A stretch of DNA of 54,346 nucleotides from Prolixibacteraceae bacterium (GTDB lineage: Bacteria; Bacteroidota; Bacteroidia; Bacteroidales; Prolixibacteraceae). The DNA is taken from contig JANQHI010000001.1 in NCBI GenBank assembly GCA_028282705.1, forward strand, positions 1-54,346, given 5' to 3'. The position numbers and the translations under genes are program-made. Positions 17,758-26,503 of the stretch are shown here, piece by piece (the stretch's first letter is position 1; the number at the start of each line of letters is the position of its first letter). The notes under the pieces were generated by a model. The model did no database searches and had not been told where the DNA came from. It saw nothing but the letters and a program-made list of their open reading frames with translations.

Positions 17758-17966
17758 ACAGGAAGGATTTTTTAAAAACAGGTAGTAGGGTGCTTTTATT
17801 AGCTGGGCTTGGTGTATCTACTATTTATTTGGTTTCCAATAAACAGGTAAAAAAAAAATCTGAATGTACCATAAACCCTGCATGTACATCATGTTCAAGG
17901 TTTTCAGGATGTAACCTGCCACAGGCAGAAAAAACCAGGAAAAATGGAAAAGAAAGCAGAAAATAG
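17754..17966 (+). CDS. Small Cys-rich peptide with Tat-like leader
   Basis: 70 residues. Starts MNRKDFLKTGSRVLLLAGLG, resembling a Tat signal (N-R-K-D-F-L-K) followed by a hydrophobic stretch. The short mature part has CTINPACTSCSRFSGC, i.e. C-x5-C-x2-C-x5-C, enough ligands for one Fe-S cluster or a metal site. It overlaps the NHL gene by 4 nt upstream and the ferredoxin gene by 23 nt downstream, so it belongs to the redox operon. I recognise no family; it may be a small electron carrier or an assembly peptide. Too short for homology to be judged by eye. Confidence 0.65.
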   Translation: MNRKDFLKTGSRVLLLAGLGVSTIYLVSNKQVKKKSECTINPACTSCSRFSGCNLPQAEKTRKNGKESRK

Positions 17967-18510
17967 GAGGGAGTTTATCCAAAAAAGTGCCAGGTTATCC
18001 CTGGTACTGGCTTTAGGTGGGGTTGGAGGTTTTGCACTTACAAAAACTACAAAAGATGAATGGGTATGGCAAATTGACCCTTTCAAATGCACCCAGTGTG
18101 GGCGTTGTGAAAGTGATTGTGTATTGGCACCCTCAGCAGTAAAATGTATCCATGCCTATGACCTGTGTGGGTATTGTGACCTGTGTGGAGGCTATTTCAA
18201 ACCTGATGCCAATGAGCTATCCACAGCAGGGGAGAACCAGCTTTGCCCAACTGCTGCCATTGAACGCAAATTTATTGAAGAACCCTATTTTGAATACATT
18301 ATAAATGAAGACCTCTGTATTGGTTGTGCCAAATGTGTAGAAGGGTGCACTTCCTTTGGAAATGGCTCATTTCACCTGCAGATCATGCATAACATATGCC
18401 TCAATTGCAATGAGTGTTCGATAGCCAGGGTGTGCCCCTCTGATGCTATTTCAAGGGTTAAATCAAATGAAGCATATAAAGTAAAAGGAGATTTTACAAC
18501 TAATACATAA
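17944..18510 (+). CDS. NapG-like exported multi-[4Fe-4S] ferredoxin
   Basis: 188 residues. N-terminal twin-arginine-like sequence NRREFIQKSAR (R8, R9) with a hydrophobic segment to residue ~33, as in NapG-type proteins exported by Tat or membrane-tethered. Cysteine sets: C49-x2-C52-x2-C55-x3-C59; C68, C75, C78, C81 and C101; C125-x2-C128-x2-C131-x3-C135; C152-x2-C155-x2-C158-x5-C164. That is enough for three to four [4Fe-4S] clusters. It sits directly before the NapH-like gene, the same pairing as NapG/NapH, where NapGH passes quinol electrons to a periplasmic reductase. No NapA-type reductase is present. Confidence 0.85.
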   Translation: MEKKAENRREFIQKSARLSLVLALGGVGGFALTKTTKDEWVWQIDPFKCTQCGRCESDCVLAPSAVKCIHAYDLCGYCDLCGGYFKPDANELSTAGENQLCPTAAIERKFIEEPYFEYIINEDLCIGCAKCVEGCTSFGNGSFHLQIMHNICLNCNECSIARVCPSDAISRVKSNEAYKVKGDFTTNT

Positions 18511-18535
18511 AACTCAGTGTTCTTGGCAGATAACT

Positions 18536-19795
18536 ATGAAGAAAACAACATACATATTCCTGGCCTTTTTATTTCTATTGACCACATTCACTTCATTCTC
18601 CCAGGAGCAAAGGTTCCCAAAGCCTGAATTTGAGACAGGCTATGTGCAACCCAGCCCTGAAACGCCTGAGCCAAGGACAGCCAGCATGGAACTGGTTGAT
18701 GTGGCCATTCTTTTACTGGTTATTTCATTAGCATCTTATTTTGCTATCAGGAGAAGGTCAAGGACAGGAATTCTTGGGTTAACCCTATTTACTTTACTTT
18801 ATTTTGGGTTTTACAGGAATGGATGTATTTGCAGCATAGGCGCTATCCAGAATATAACCCTGGCTTTTACTGACCCCACTTATGCCATTTCCATTTCAGC
18901 ACTGCTATTTTTCCTGATACCACTGATCTATACATTGCTATTTGGCAGGACTTTCTGTGCAGGAGCTTGCCCATTGGGAGCAATCCAGGATTTAGTAATT
19001 ATCCAACCTATATCAATTCCGCGCTGGCTAAGAAAAACATTGGGCATTATCCCATTTATATACCTGGGGTTAGCTGTATTGTATGCTGCCACTGGGACTG
19101 ATTTTATTATTTGCAGGTATGACCCATTTATAGGCATTTTCAGGATGGATGCTGAATTCCACATGGTAATCCTGGGCATTGCATTTTTGCTGATGGGTAT
19201 GTTTGTAGCAAGGCCATATTGCAGGTTTTTGTGCCCATATGGAGTCCTGCTAAACTGGATGTCACGTTTTTCAAAGTGGCACCTTTCCATTACTCCTTCA
19301 AAATGTATCCAGTGCAAACTTTGTACTACTTCATGCCCATTTGATGCCATTGATTTCCCCATACAAGAAAAGCCTGCAAATTCCAGGAGCAATGTCAGGA
19401 AGTTTATATTATATGCACTCCTCATCCCTGTCTGGATGGTAGCTGGAAGCTTTGTTGGGATGAAACTTCATAAAAACCTGGCTAAAGCACACCCTGATGT
19501 ATACCTGGCTGAATTATTGATTTCACAGCCTGAACTGATACATGATGAAGATAATATTGATGTACAGACATTTATGGCATCAGGAAAACCCTTGGAAGCA
19601 CTAATTGAAGAAGCTAAAGCAAAAAGGGAAGATTTCTATATGGGAAGTATCATTTTGGGTGCATTCATTGGGTTAGTGATTGGGTCTACAATCATGAACC
19701 AGGTAGTATTCAGGCGCAGGGAAATATACCAGCCAAACAGGGCTGATTGTTTTAGCTGTGGCAGGTGTATGGATTATTGCCCTGTTGAAAAGTAG
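18536..19795 (+). CDS. NapH/NosR-like membrane polyferredoxin
   Basis: 419 residues. Signal sequence at 1-22, then about five or six membrane helices. Cysteines typical of the family: C97-x-C99, CxxxCP at C141/C145 (TFCAGACP) and C229/C233 (PYCRFLCP), a [4Fe-4S] motif C257-x2-C260-x2-C263-x3-C267, and at the very C-terminus a second motif C405-x2-C408-x2-C411-x3-C415 ending CPVEK. The family moves electrons across or along the inner membrane. The next gene begins 13 nt after the stop. The C-terminus ends abruptly after the last cluster motif, which may be natural. Partner acceptor unknown. Confidence 0.9.
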   Translation: MKKTTYIFLAFLFLLTTFTSFSQEQRFPKPEFETGYVQPSPETPEPRTASMELVDVAILLLVISLASYFAIRRRSRTGILGLTLFTLLYFGFYRNGCICSIGAIQNITLAFTDPTYAISISALLFFLIPLIYTLLFGRTFCAGACPLGAIQDLVIIQPISIPRWLRKTLGIIPFIYLGLAVLYAATGTDFIICRYDPFIGIFRMDAEFHMVILGIAFLLMGMFVARPYCRFLCPYGVLLNWMSRFSKWHLSITPSKCIQCKLCTTSCPFDAIDFPIQEKPANSRSNVRKFILYALLIPVWMVAGSFVGMKLHKNLAKAHPDVYLAELLISQPELIHDEDNIDVQTFMASGKPLEALIEEAKAKREDFYMGSIILGAFIGLVIGSTIMNQVVFRRREIYQPNRADCFSCGRCMDYCPVEK

Positions 19796-19808
19796 AAAGG
19801 AAAGCAAT

Positions 19809-21677
19809 ATGGATATAAAACAAAAATTACAAATTTGGTTAAACACTTCAATTGTATCGGGAATTTTTTGCCTGGTAGTTGCTATCCTGCTGATCTTTAA
19901 CTTTTGGCAGGTGTCATCCCATAACCCACTGGAAAGTGAAGCTCTCAATGTGTTGGTTGAAAGGCTGAGCCAGGAACCCAGGAATGATGAATTGAAACAA
20001 GAGATCAGGAACCTGGATTTGTTGGCAAGGAAAGCCTATTTCAATAGCCAGTGGCAAGTAAAAACAGGGACTTATTTGCTTCTATTTGGAGCCATTATTT
20101 TTGCCATTGCTTTAAGGTTCTATACTACATTAAAATCAAAAATTGAGCAACCAGGACAGCAGGTTGAAAATGAACAGCTGGCAAGGGTTTTATCCCAGAA
20201 ATGGTTGATTTGGTTTGGTGCTGGGGTATTGGTACTTGCTGTTACAGCATCCTTTTTTACAGTTGACCACCTGGAATCCTATTCAGCAACATCAGCTGAA
20301 CAAACTGAGAAACCAGAGGGCACTCCAGAAGAAAATATCCAGGTAGTTCAAGTAAAAAAAGATGTTCCAGAAAAACAGGAAACAGTTGAAGAAGAGCCTA
20401 ATACAACAGAAAATAAAGAGAATATTGAACAAGAGAAAGTAGTGCAACCATCTCCTGAACTAGTAAAAGAAGAAGTAGTAACTACTCAACCAAAAGTACA
20501 ACAACCCAGTGTTAATGCACCTTCTGATAGGGATATAAAAAACAATTCCAATTCATTTAGGGGAGCATTTGGCAATGGGGTTAGTACTGCCACCAACATC
20601 CCTGTTTCATGGGATGTTGCCAATGGGCAAAATGTAAAATGGAAAACCACTTTACCTAAACATGGGTATAATTCTCCTGTTATTTGGGGTGATAAAGTAT
20701 TCCTCACTGGAGCTGACCAGCAAGGGCAGGAACTATATTGCCTGGATAAAAACAGTGGGAAAATGTTATGGGTAGGGCAGGCTACAAATGTACCTGGTGC
20801 CCCCGAAAAACCTCCAAAAGTAACTGAAGATACCGGCTTGGCTGCCCCTTCTGTAACCACGGATGGGAATTATGTGGTAGCCATCTTTGGTACAGGAACC
20901 ATTATCTGTTTTGATATGGAAGGCAATAAGGTATGGGCAAGGAACCTGGGTGTTCCTGACAACCATTATGGGCACTCTTCATCTTTGCTCACTTATGCCA
21001 ATAAAATATTTGTACAATATGATACCAATAGGGGCAGCAAGGTAATGGCTTTATTCATTTCTTCAGGCGAAACTATTTGGGAAACCAAAAGGACATCCAA
21101 CATATCCTGGGCAAGCCCTGTACTGGCTGAAGTAGCTGGGAAAAAACAGTTAGTATTGACTGCTGACCCTAATGTGGCAGGTTATGATATTGATACAGGC
21201 AAAGAATTATGGTCAGTAGATTGTATGATGGGTGAGGTGGGCCCTTCAGTAGCTTTTGGTGAAGGGTTGGTGTTTGCCTCCAACGAATATGCCAGGTTGG
21301 TAGCCATTGACCCAACAACTAGTGAAATAAAATGGGAAGATGATGAATACCTGCCAGAAGTAGCAAGCCCAGTGGTTACCAATGGGTTATTGTTTATTGC
21401 CACAAGCTATGGGGTATTGGTATGTTATGATGCCCTCAATGGTGAAAAACAATGGGAAGAAGAATATAATGCAGGGTTTTATGGTTCCCCTGTTATTGCT
21501 GAAAATAAACTTTTTGCATTGGACATGGATGGCATTATGCATATCCTGGAAGTAAGCAGGGACGCCAAGGTTATAGGAACTCCAGAGTTGGGTGAAGAAG
21601 GGTTCACAACTCCTGCTTTTGCAAATGGCATAATAATAGTTAGGGGTAACCAGAATTTGTTTTGTTTTGGGAATTAA
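19809..21677 (+). CDS. Membrane protein with Glu/Pro-rich linker and PQQ-like beta-propeller
   Basis: 622 residues from ATG 19809, preferred over an upstream start inside the previous gene. Three hydrophobic helices: ~13-35, ~85-105 and ~138-158. Then a ~100-residue low-complexity linker rich in Glu, Pro, Thr and Val (about 165-265), and a propeller opening SFRGAFGNGVSTATNIPVSW with blades CLDKNSGKMLW, GYDIDTGKELW and CYDALNGEKQW. The linker probably lets the propeller reach out from the membrane. It lies between the polyferredoxin and the NADH-binding subunit, so it probably belongs to the same complex. No catalytic residues assigned. Confidence 0.88.
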   Translation: MDIKQKLQIWLNTSIVSGIFCLVVAILLIFNFWQVSSHNPLESEALNVLVERLSQEPRNDELKQEIRNLDLLARKAYFNSQWQVKTGTYLLLFGAIIFAIALRFYTTLKSKIEQPGQQVENEQLARVLSQKWLIWFGAGVLVLAVTASFFTVDHLESYSATSAEQTEKPEGTPEENIQVVQVKKDVPEKQETVEEEPNTTENKENIEQEKVVQPSPELVKEEVVTTQPKVQQPSVNAPSDRDIKNNSNSFRGAFGNGVSTATNIPVSWDVANGQNVKWKTTLPKHGYNSPVIWGDKVFLTGADQQGQELYCLDKNSGKMLWVGQATNVPGAPEKPPKVTEDTGLAAPSVTTDGNYVVAIFGTGTIICFDMEGNKVWARNLGVPDNHYGHSSSLLTYANKIFVQYDTNRGSKVMALFISSGETIWETKRTSNISWASPVLAEVAGKKQLVLTADPNVAGYDIDTGKELWSVDCMMGEVGPSVAFGEGLVFASNEYARLVAIDPTTSEIKWEDDEYLPEVASPVVTNGLLFIATSYGVLVCYDALNGEKQWEEEYNAGFYGSPVIAENKLFALDMDGIMHILEVSRDAKVIGTPELGEEGFTTPAFANGIIIVRGNQNLFCFGN

Positions 21678-21698
21678 AAGAAGGGGCTGAAAGGTAGC

Positions 21699-24038
21699 AT
21701 GGTTGATTATCAGGTAATAGATACTATAATTCAGGAAAAAGGGAAAGTAAAAAAATCCCTGATACCTATATTGCAGTCTATCCAGGATAAGTATAATTAC
21801 TTACCTGAGGAAGCATTAAAAAGGGTTGAAGAGGCTACTGAAATAAGTGCCTCTGAGATCATTGGGGTAGCCAGTTTTTACTCACAATTCCGTTTGCAAC
21901 CTGTGGGTGAGCATATGGTAAAGGTTTGTGTAGGAACAGCATGCCATGTAAAAGGGGCTATGTTGGTATATGATGCTTTAAAAAGGGAGCTAAACCTGGA
22001 AGAGGGGCAGGAAACAGATACATCTGGCAAATATACCCTTGAAAAAGTAAGCTGCCTGGGATGTTGCACCCTGGCTCCAGTGGTTCAAATTGACCAGATT
22101 ACTTATGGGCATGTTACACCCAACCAGGCTGGGCAATTATTTTCAGATTTTGAAACCCAAAAAAATACCAAATCAAAAAAACAGGCAAGGAAAACTGATG
22201 GGACTACCATAAAAGGGGAGATCAGGATTGGGCTGGGCTCATGTTGTTTAGCCAGTGGTAGCAGTGAGATCAAAGAAGCTGTTGAAGAAGTTGTCAACCA
22301 AAATGAACTGCATGTCTCATTGAAACATGTGGGTTGTGTGGGCATGTGCCACCAGGTTCCTTTGGTTGAGATTGTACCTACCAATGAAGAGGCTACCCTC
22401 TATTCAAAAGTGAAGCCTGAAGATGTAAAAGATATTATCAATAACCATTTTGAATCCTCAAACTTCCTGGCAAGGATAAAGAACAAATTTTTCAATACCA
22501 TTGAAAGCATCCAGTCTGACAGGAGGTGGGATGGTATAGAGCGCTATGAGCTTCATGTTAGGGAGAAACATGTATCCTCATTCTTGGGGAAACAAATCCC
22601 CATTGCCACTGAACACAGGGGGGTGATCAACCCTTTGGATGTGGAAGAATACCAGCAAAAAGGAGGATGGATAGCCCTTAAAAAAGTATTGTCAAAATAT
22701 ACCCCTGAAAAGGTAATTGATGAAATCAAAGAAAGTGGTATCAGGGGCAGGGGTGGAGGTGGATTCCATTCTGGTACAAAATGGGAGATTGTAGCTGGGC
22801 AAAATGAAAAAGTAAAATACCTCATATGCAATGGTGATGAAGGTGACCCTGGAGCTTTTATGGACAGGATGTTACTAGAATCATATCCTTACAGGGTAAT
22901 TGAAGGGATGATTATTGCAGCCTTTGCCATTGGGGCAACTGAGGGGTATTTCTATATCAGGGCAGAATACCCTTTGGCTGTACAAAGGATAGTTGATGCA
23001 CTAAAAATATCCAGGGAAAAAGGCTATCTGGGGCAGAATATCTGTGGAAGTAATTTCAATTTCGATATCAAGGTTGCTGAAGGGGCAGGGGCATTTGTTT
23101 GTGGTGAAGAAACAGCCTTAATTGAATCTATCCAGGGGAATAGGGGATTTCCAAGGTTGCGCCCTCCATATCCTGCTGTGAAAGGGCTATGGGGTAAACC
23201 TACATTAGTGAACAATACAGAAACATTTGCCCAGGTTTCATTTATTTTCAGGAATGGGGCAAAACGTTTTAATGCCATTGGTACTGAAAATAGCAAAGGA
23301 ACTAAGGTATTTGCATTAGCAGGTAAAATAGCCAGGGGAGGGTTGATTGAAGTTCCCATGGGGATTACCATCAACCAGGTTGTTGAAGAGATTGGAGGAG
23401 GCATAGCCAATGGCAGGAAATTTAAAGCTGTGCAAATTGGTGGTCCTTCAGGAGGATGTATCCCTGCAAGCCTAGGTGATACACCCATTGATTTTGAATC
23501 ATTAAAAGAGTTGGGTGCAATGATGGGCTCTGGTGGCTTGGTGGTTTTAGATGATACTGACTGTATGGTTGATATTGCCAGGTTCTTCCTTTCATTTACC
23601 CAAAATGAATCATGTGGGAAGTGTACATTTTGCAGGGTAGGCACACGCAGGATGCTGGATATCCTGAATAATTTGTGTGAAGGGAAAGGCAAAAAAGGTG
23701 ACCTGGAAGAACTGGAAAAACTGGCAGGATGGACTAAAAAAGGAAGTTTGTGTGGGCTGGGAAGCACATCACCAAACCCTGTATTGTCATCTTTACGATT
23801 TTTCAGGGAAGAGTATGAAGCCCATATCAATGGGAAATGCCCAACTGGCAAGTGTACAGAGTTAATTAAATATTCAATTAATGATAAGTGCATTGGCTGT
23901 ACCATTTGTGCCCAGCAATGCCCTGTTGATGCCATCGCTTTTAATCCTCATGAAAAGCATGAGATCAACCTGGAGCTCTGTATAAAATGTGATACTTGCA
24001 AACAGGTATGCCCTGAAGATGCAGTTCAGGTTGACTAG
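21699..24038 (+). CDS. NuoE-NuoF/HydB-like fusion: NADH-binding flavin Fe-S subunit
   Basis: 779 residues. Residues ~1-150 are NuoE/HydC-like with C77-x4-C82, C119-x3-C123 ([2Fe-2S]). Residues ~170-250 are a second thioredoxin-like [2Fe-2S] domain (C182/C183, C213, C217). Residues ~275-720 are the NuoF core with the FMN/NADH glycine loop IRGRGGGGF (from 348) and a [4Fe-4S] site C639-x2-C642-x2-C645 plus C685. The C-terminus carries two [4Fe-4S] motifs, C731/734/737/741 and C761/764/767/771. This is the HydC plus HydB architecture of soluble NADH-linked and electron-bifurcating (HydABC/Bfu-type) enzymes in one chain, not that of respiratory complex I. Predicted to exchange electrons between NAD(H) and ferredoxin-type carriers in the cytoplasm. 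Confidence 0.92.
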   Translation: MVDYQVIDTIIQEKGKVKKSLIPILQSIQDKYNYLPEEALKRVEEATEISASEIIGVASFYSQFRLQPVGEHMVKVCVGTACHVKGAMLVYDALKRELNLEEGQETDTSGKYTLEKVSCLGCCTLAPVVQIDQITYGHVTPNQAGQLFSDFETQKNTKSKKQARKTDGTTIKGEIRIGLGSCCLASGSSEIKEAVEEVVNQNELHVSLKHVGCVGMCHQVPLVEIVPTNEEATLYSKVKPEDVKDIINNHFESSNFLARIKNKFFNTIESIQSDRRWDGIERYELHVREKHVSSFLGKQIPIATEHRGVINPLDVEEYQQKGGWIALKKVLSKYTPEKVIDEIKESGIRGRGGGGFHSGTKWEIVAGQNEKVKYLICNGDEGDPGAFMDRMLLESYPYRVIEGMIIAAFAIGATEGYFYIRAEYPLAVQRIVDALKISREKGYLGQNICGSNFNFDIKVAEGAGAFVCGEETALIESIQGNRGFPRLRPPYPAVKGLWGKPTLVNNTETFAQVSFIFRNGAKRFNAIGTENSKGTKVFALAGKIARGGLIEVPMGITINQVVEEIGGGIANGRKFKAVQIGGPSGGCIPASLGDTPIDFESLKELGAMMGSGGLVVLDDTDCMVDIARFFLSFTQNESCGKCTFCRVGTRRMLDILNNLCEGKGKKGDLEELEKLAGWTKKGSLCGLGSTSPNPVLSSLRFFREEYEAHINGKCPTGKCTELIKYSINDKCIGCTICAQQCPVDAIAFNPHEKHEINLELCIKCDTCKQVCPEDAVQVD

Positions 24039-24113
24039 TTGCTGGGTGTTAGATGCTGGTTTTTGGTTGCTAGATGCTAGTTAACTGATAATAGTTAAAA
24101 AATAAATATTTGG

Positions 24114-24482
24114 ATGATGAGCAGTTATAAAGAACTGGAAATATATAACATAGCGCTTGACTTGGCAATAAAAATTCACAAGTTTAGCTTGCAGCTTCCT
24201 CAATTTGAATTATATGAGCAAGGAAGCCAAATAAGAAGATCATCTAAAAGCATTAAAGACCAGATATCAGAAGGATATGGAAGAAAGCGTTACAAAGCTG
24301 ATTTTATAAAGTTTCTTGTTTATTCACAAGCATCCTGTGATGAAACTTTAAATCATCTTGAAACAATTGCCGAATTATATCCTGAACTTGAAGAAGCAAA
24401 AAAGTTTATTGAAGAATACATTATTTTGGGTAAAAGAATAAATAAATTTATTCAATATGTTGAAACCAGTTGGAGAACATAA
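24114..24482 (+). CDS. Four-helix-bundle protein (S23/IVS type), probable insert
   Basis: 122 residues (Met2 at 24117 is an equally good start). The pattern YKELEIYNIALDLAIKIHKFS...GSQIRRSSKSIKDQISEGYGRKRYKADFIKFL is the TIGR02436-type four-helix bundle, related to 23S rRNA intervening-sequence proteins and to Avd of diversity-generating retroelements. Function uncertain; family members are usually basic and nucleic-acid linked. It interrupts two functionally linked oxidoreductase genes. Flanking short repeats (GTTGCTGG/GGTTGCTAG upstream, GCAACCTGCAACC inverted downstream) suggest it arrived as a unit. Confidence 0.88.
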   Translation: MMSSYKELEIYNIALDLAIKIHKFSLQLPQFELYEQGSQIRRSSKSIKDQISEGYGRKRYKADFIKFLVYSQASCDETLNHLETIAELYPELEEAKKFIEEYIILGKRINKFIQYVETSWRT

Positions 24483-24500
24483 CAAGCAACCTGCAACCAG

Positions 24501-26054
24501 ATGATTAGCATCAAAATAAATAACAAGCAAATCCAGGTAGAAGAGGGCACTTCAGTATTAAAAGCTGCCAAATCATTAGGGGTTGAAATACCTGCCATGT
24601 GCTGGCATGAAGAACTGGACCATTTTACTTCATGCATGGTTTGTATGGTAAAAGATACCCAGTCAGGAGATTTGTTCCCATCTTGTTCAGTTCTTGCAGA
24701 AGAGGGGATGCAGGTTGCCACTATGGATGAAGAAGTCCAGGAAGCCAGGAAAACTGCCCTTGAATTGCTATTAAGTGAGCATGTGGGTGATTGTGAAGCC
24801 CCTTGCCAGATTGCTTGCCCTGCACATATGGATATCCCTAAAATGAACAGGTTGATTGCTGAAGGGAAAATGCAGGAATCACTGGAGGTAGTGATGCAGG
24901 ACATTGCTTTGCCATCAGTTTTAGGGAGGATATGCCCTGCCCCCTGTGAAGGGGCTTGCAGGAGGAAATCAATTGATGAACCTGTTTCCATTTGCCTGTT
25001 AAAACGTTTTGTTGGAGATGAACAAGCTGGCAATTTTTATAAAAACCTGGCATTGGCTCCATTAAATAATAAAAAAGTAGCCATTATAGGATCTGGTCCA
25101 GCTGGGTTAGCAGCAGCATTCTACTTACAGATAAGGGGTTACCAATGTTCTGTTTATGAAAAAGGTACTGTAGCAGGAGGGCTTCTGAATAGTGAAAAGC
25201 TTGATGCCAAATTGCCCAAAGAAGTATTAAAAAAAGAAATTGGTAATATTTTAAGTATAGGTGTAACCCTTCATTTAAACAGTGAAGTTAACACCCAACA
25301 ATTTGAGAAACTGAGAAAGGGGAATGATGCTATTATCATTGCAACAGGGAATGGGGGAGAACAGTTACAAGAGTGGGGGTTAAAAACTACTCCCAAAGGA
25401 ATTGAAATAAGTAAATCAACCTATGAGGCTTCAGTGCCTGGTGTTTTTGCCATAGGGAATGCACTTAGGCCATCCAGGCTGGCAGTCAGGTCAGTGGGGC
25501 AGGGTAAAGAAGCAGCTTTTGCTGTAGATCAATACCTCAACAATAAAAAGGTTGTAGGGGAACCCAGGTTATTTAATTCAAAATTTGGGAAACTGGTAGC
25601 TGATGAGTTTGCTGAGTACCTGAAAGAATCCAATACTGACAAAAGGTATAGCCCATTGAAAGGGGTAGAAGGTGGTTTCGGCAAAGAGGAAGCAATAAAA
25701 GAAGCTGCGCGCTGCCTGCATTGTAACTGCAGGAGGCTGGACAATTGCAAATTGCGTGACTTGTCAGATGAATACCAGGCAAACCAAAGGAGGTTTTCAT
25801 TTGGTGAAAGGAAAACGGCCAGAAAAATGGTCAACCACAACTTGGTGGTTTATGAACCAGGGAAATGCATCAAATGTGGTATCTGTGTGCGCCTGACTGA
25901 AAAACACAAAGAAAGGTTTGGCTTCACTTTTATTGGCAGGGGGTTTGATGTAGAAATTGGAGTCCCTTTCAACCAGGAACTAAAAGAAGGGCTGACTGAA
26001 ACAGCAAAACTGGTAGTAGAAGGATGCCCAACTGGGGCATTGGCTATGAAGTAA
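24501..26054 (+). CDS. [2Fe-2S] plus GltD-like Fe-S flavoprotein (NAD(P)H oxidoreductase subunit)
   Basis: 517 residues. N-terminal [2Fe-2S] domain as in NuoG/HydA (C34, C45, C48, C62). It is followed by a GltD/DPD-type Fe-S region (C98, C102, C106; C145, C149, C153), then a Rossmann FAD domain (GSGPAGLAAAFYLQ from 197) and an NAD(P)-type region (VFAIGNALRPSRLAV near 315). The C-terminal part has CLHCNC (C405, C408, C410), C416 and a half ferredoxin motif C456-x2-C459-x2-C462 with C509. This resembles the GltD-like subunit found with NuoE/NuoF-like proteins in Nfn/Stn-type transhydrogenases. Paired with the preceding fusion it suggests NADH/NADPH/ferredoxin exchange. The FAD and NAD binding portions look shorter than in full GltD. 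Confidence 0.85.
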   Translation: MISIKINNKQIQVEEGTSVLKAAKSLGVEIPAMCWHEELDHFTSCMVCMVKDTQSGDLFPSCSVLAEEGMQVATMDEEVQEARKTALELLLSEHVGDCEAPCQIACPAHMDIPKMNRLIAEGKMQESLEVVMQDIALPSVLGRICPAPCEGACRRKSIDEPVSICLLKRFVGDEQAGNFYKNLALAPLNNKKVAIIGSGPAGLAAAFYLQIRGYQCSVYEKGTVAGGLLNSEKLDAKLPKEVLKKEIGNILSIGVTLHLNSEVNTQQFEKLRKGNDAIIIATGNGGEQLQEWGLKTTPKGIEISKSTYEASVPGVFAIGNALRPSRLAVRSVGQGKEAAFAVDQYLNNKKVVGEPRLFNSKFGKLVADEFAEYLKESNTDKRYSPLKGVEGGFGKEEAIKEAARCLHCNCRRLDNCKLRDLSDEYQANQRRFSFGERKTARKMVNHNLVVYEPGKCIKCGICVRLTEKHKERFGFTFIGRGFDVEIGVPFNQELKEGLTETAKLVVEGCPTGALAMK

Positions 26055-26060
26055 TATATT

Positions 26061-26473
26061 CCCTGTTAAGGGTAAAATATTTATAGTAAGGTAACAGAAA
26101 CAAAAATGTCCTGCTAAGGACAAAATATTTGTAAAACACAAAAACAAATAAGACAATTGTCCTATAGGGACAGAATATTTATAAAAACAGTATTCAAGCA
26201 ATTAAAATAGTCCCAGAGGGACTAAATAGAAAAGTATAAAATGATCAAGAAATTCCAAATCAAGCATCATTAATATTTAGCCCCTATGGGGCTGTGAGAT
26301 ATTATAGATAAATATTTTACAAACATATAATCCCTAAAGGGATATAGAAGATTAGCCTGAAAAGACAGAATATTTTAATAAACATTACTTTTGAAAACAA
26401 AATTATTTGTCCTGCAAGGACAACATATTTATAGAAGCAAGTAACAAACAATCAAATAGTCCCAGAGGGACTA
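26061..26473. repeat. Array of short palindromes, left of the Y1 transposase
   Basis: Eight 12-17 bp palindromes spaced 25-70 bp apart, often followed by AATATTTATA: CCCTGTTAAGGG (26061), GTCCTGCTAAGGAC (26109), GTCCTATAGGGAC (~26159), GTCCCAGAGGGAC (~26209), AGCCCCTATGGGGCT (26279), TCCCTAAAGGGA (~26331), TGTCCTGCAAGGACA (26408-26422) and TAGTCCCAGAGGGACTA (26457-26473). A 70-nt block at 26061-26130 recurs at 27046-27115 with one mismatch. A 76-nt block at 26271-26346 recurs at 26963-27038 with about nine. This looks like a REP-type array. Confidence 0.85.
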
Positions 26474-26503
26474 AATATTATGTATTAACCAAAACACACA
26501 AAC

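Noticed and set aside
21699-24038. The NuoE-NuoF fusion as part of respiratory complex I.
   Set aside because: No other nuo genes are present, and the extra [2Fe-2S] domain plus C-terminal double [4Fe-4S] ferredoxin are features of soluble HydB-type subunits.
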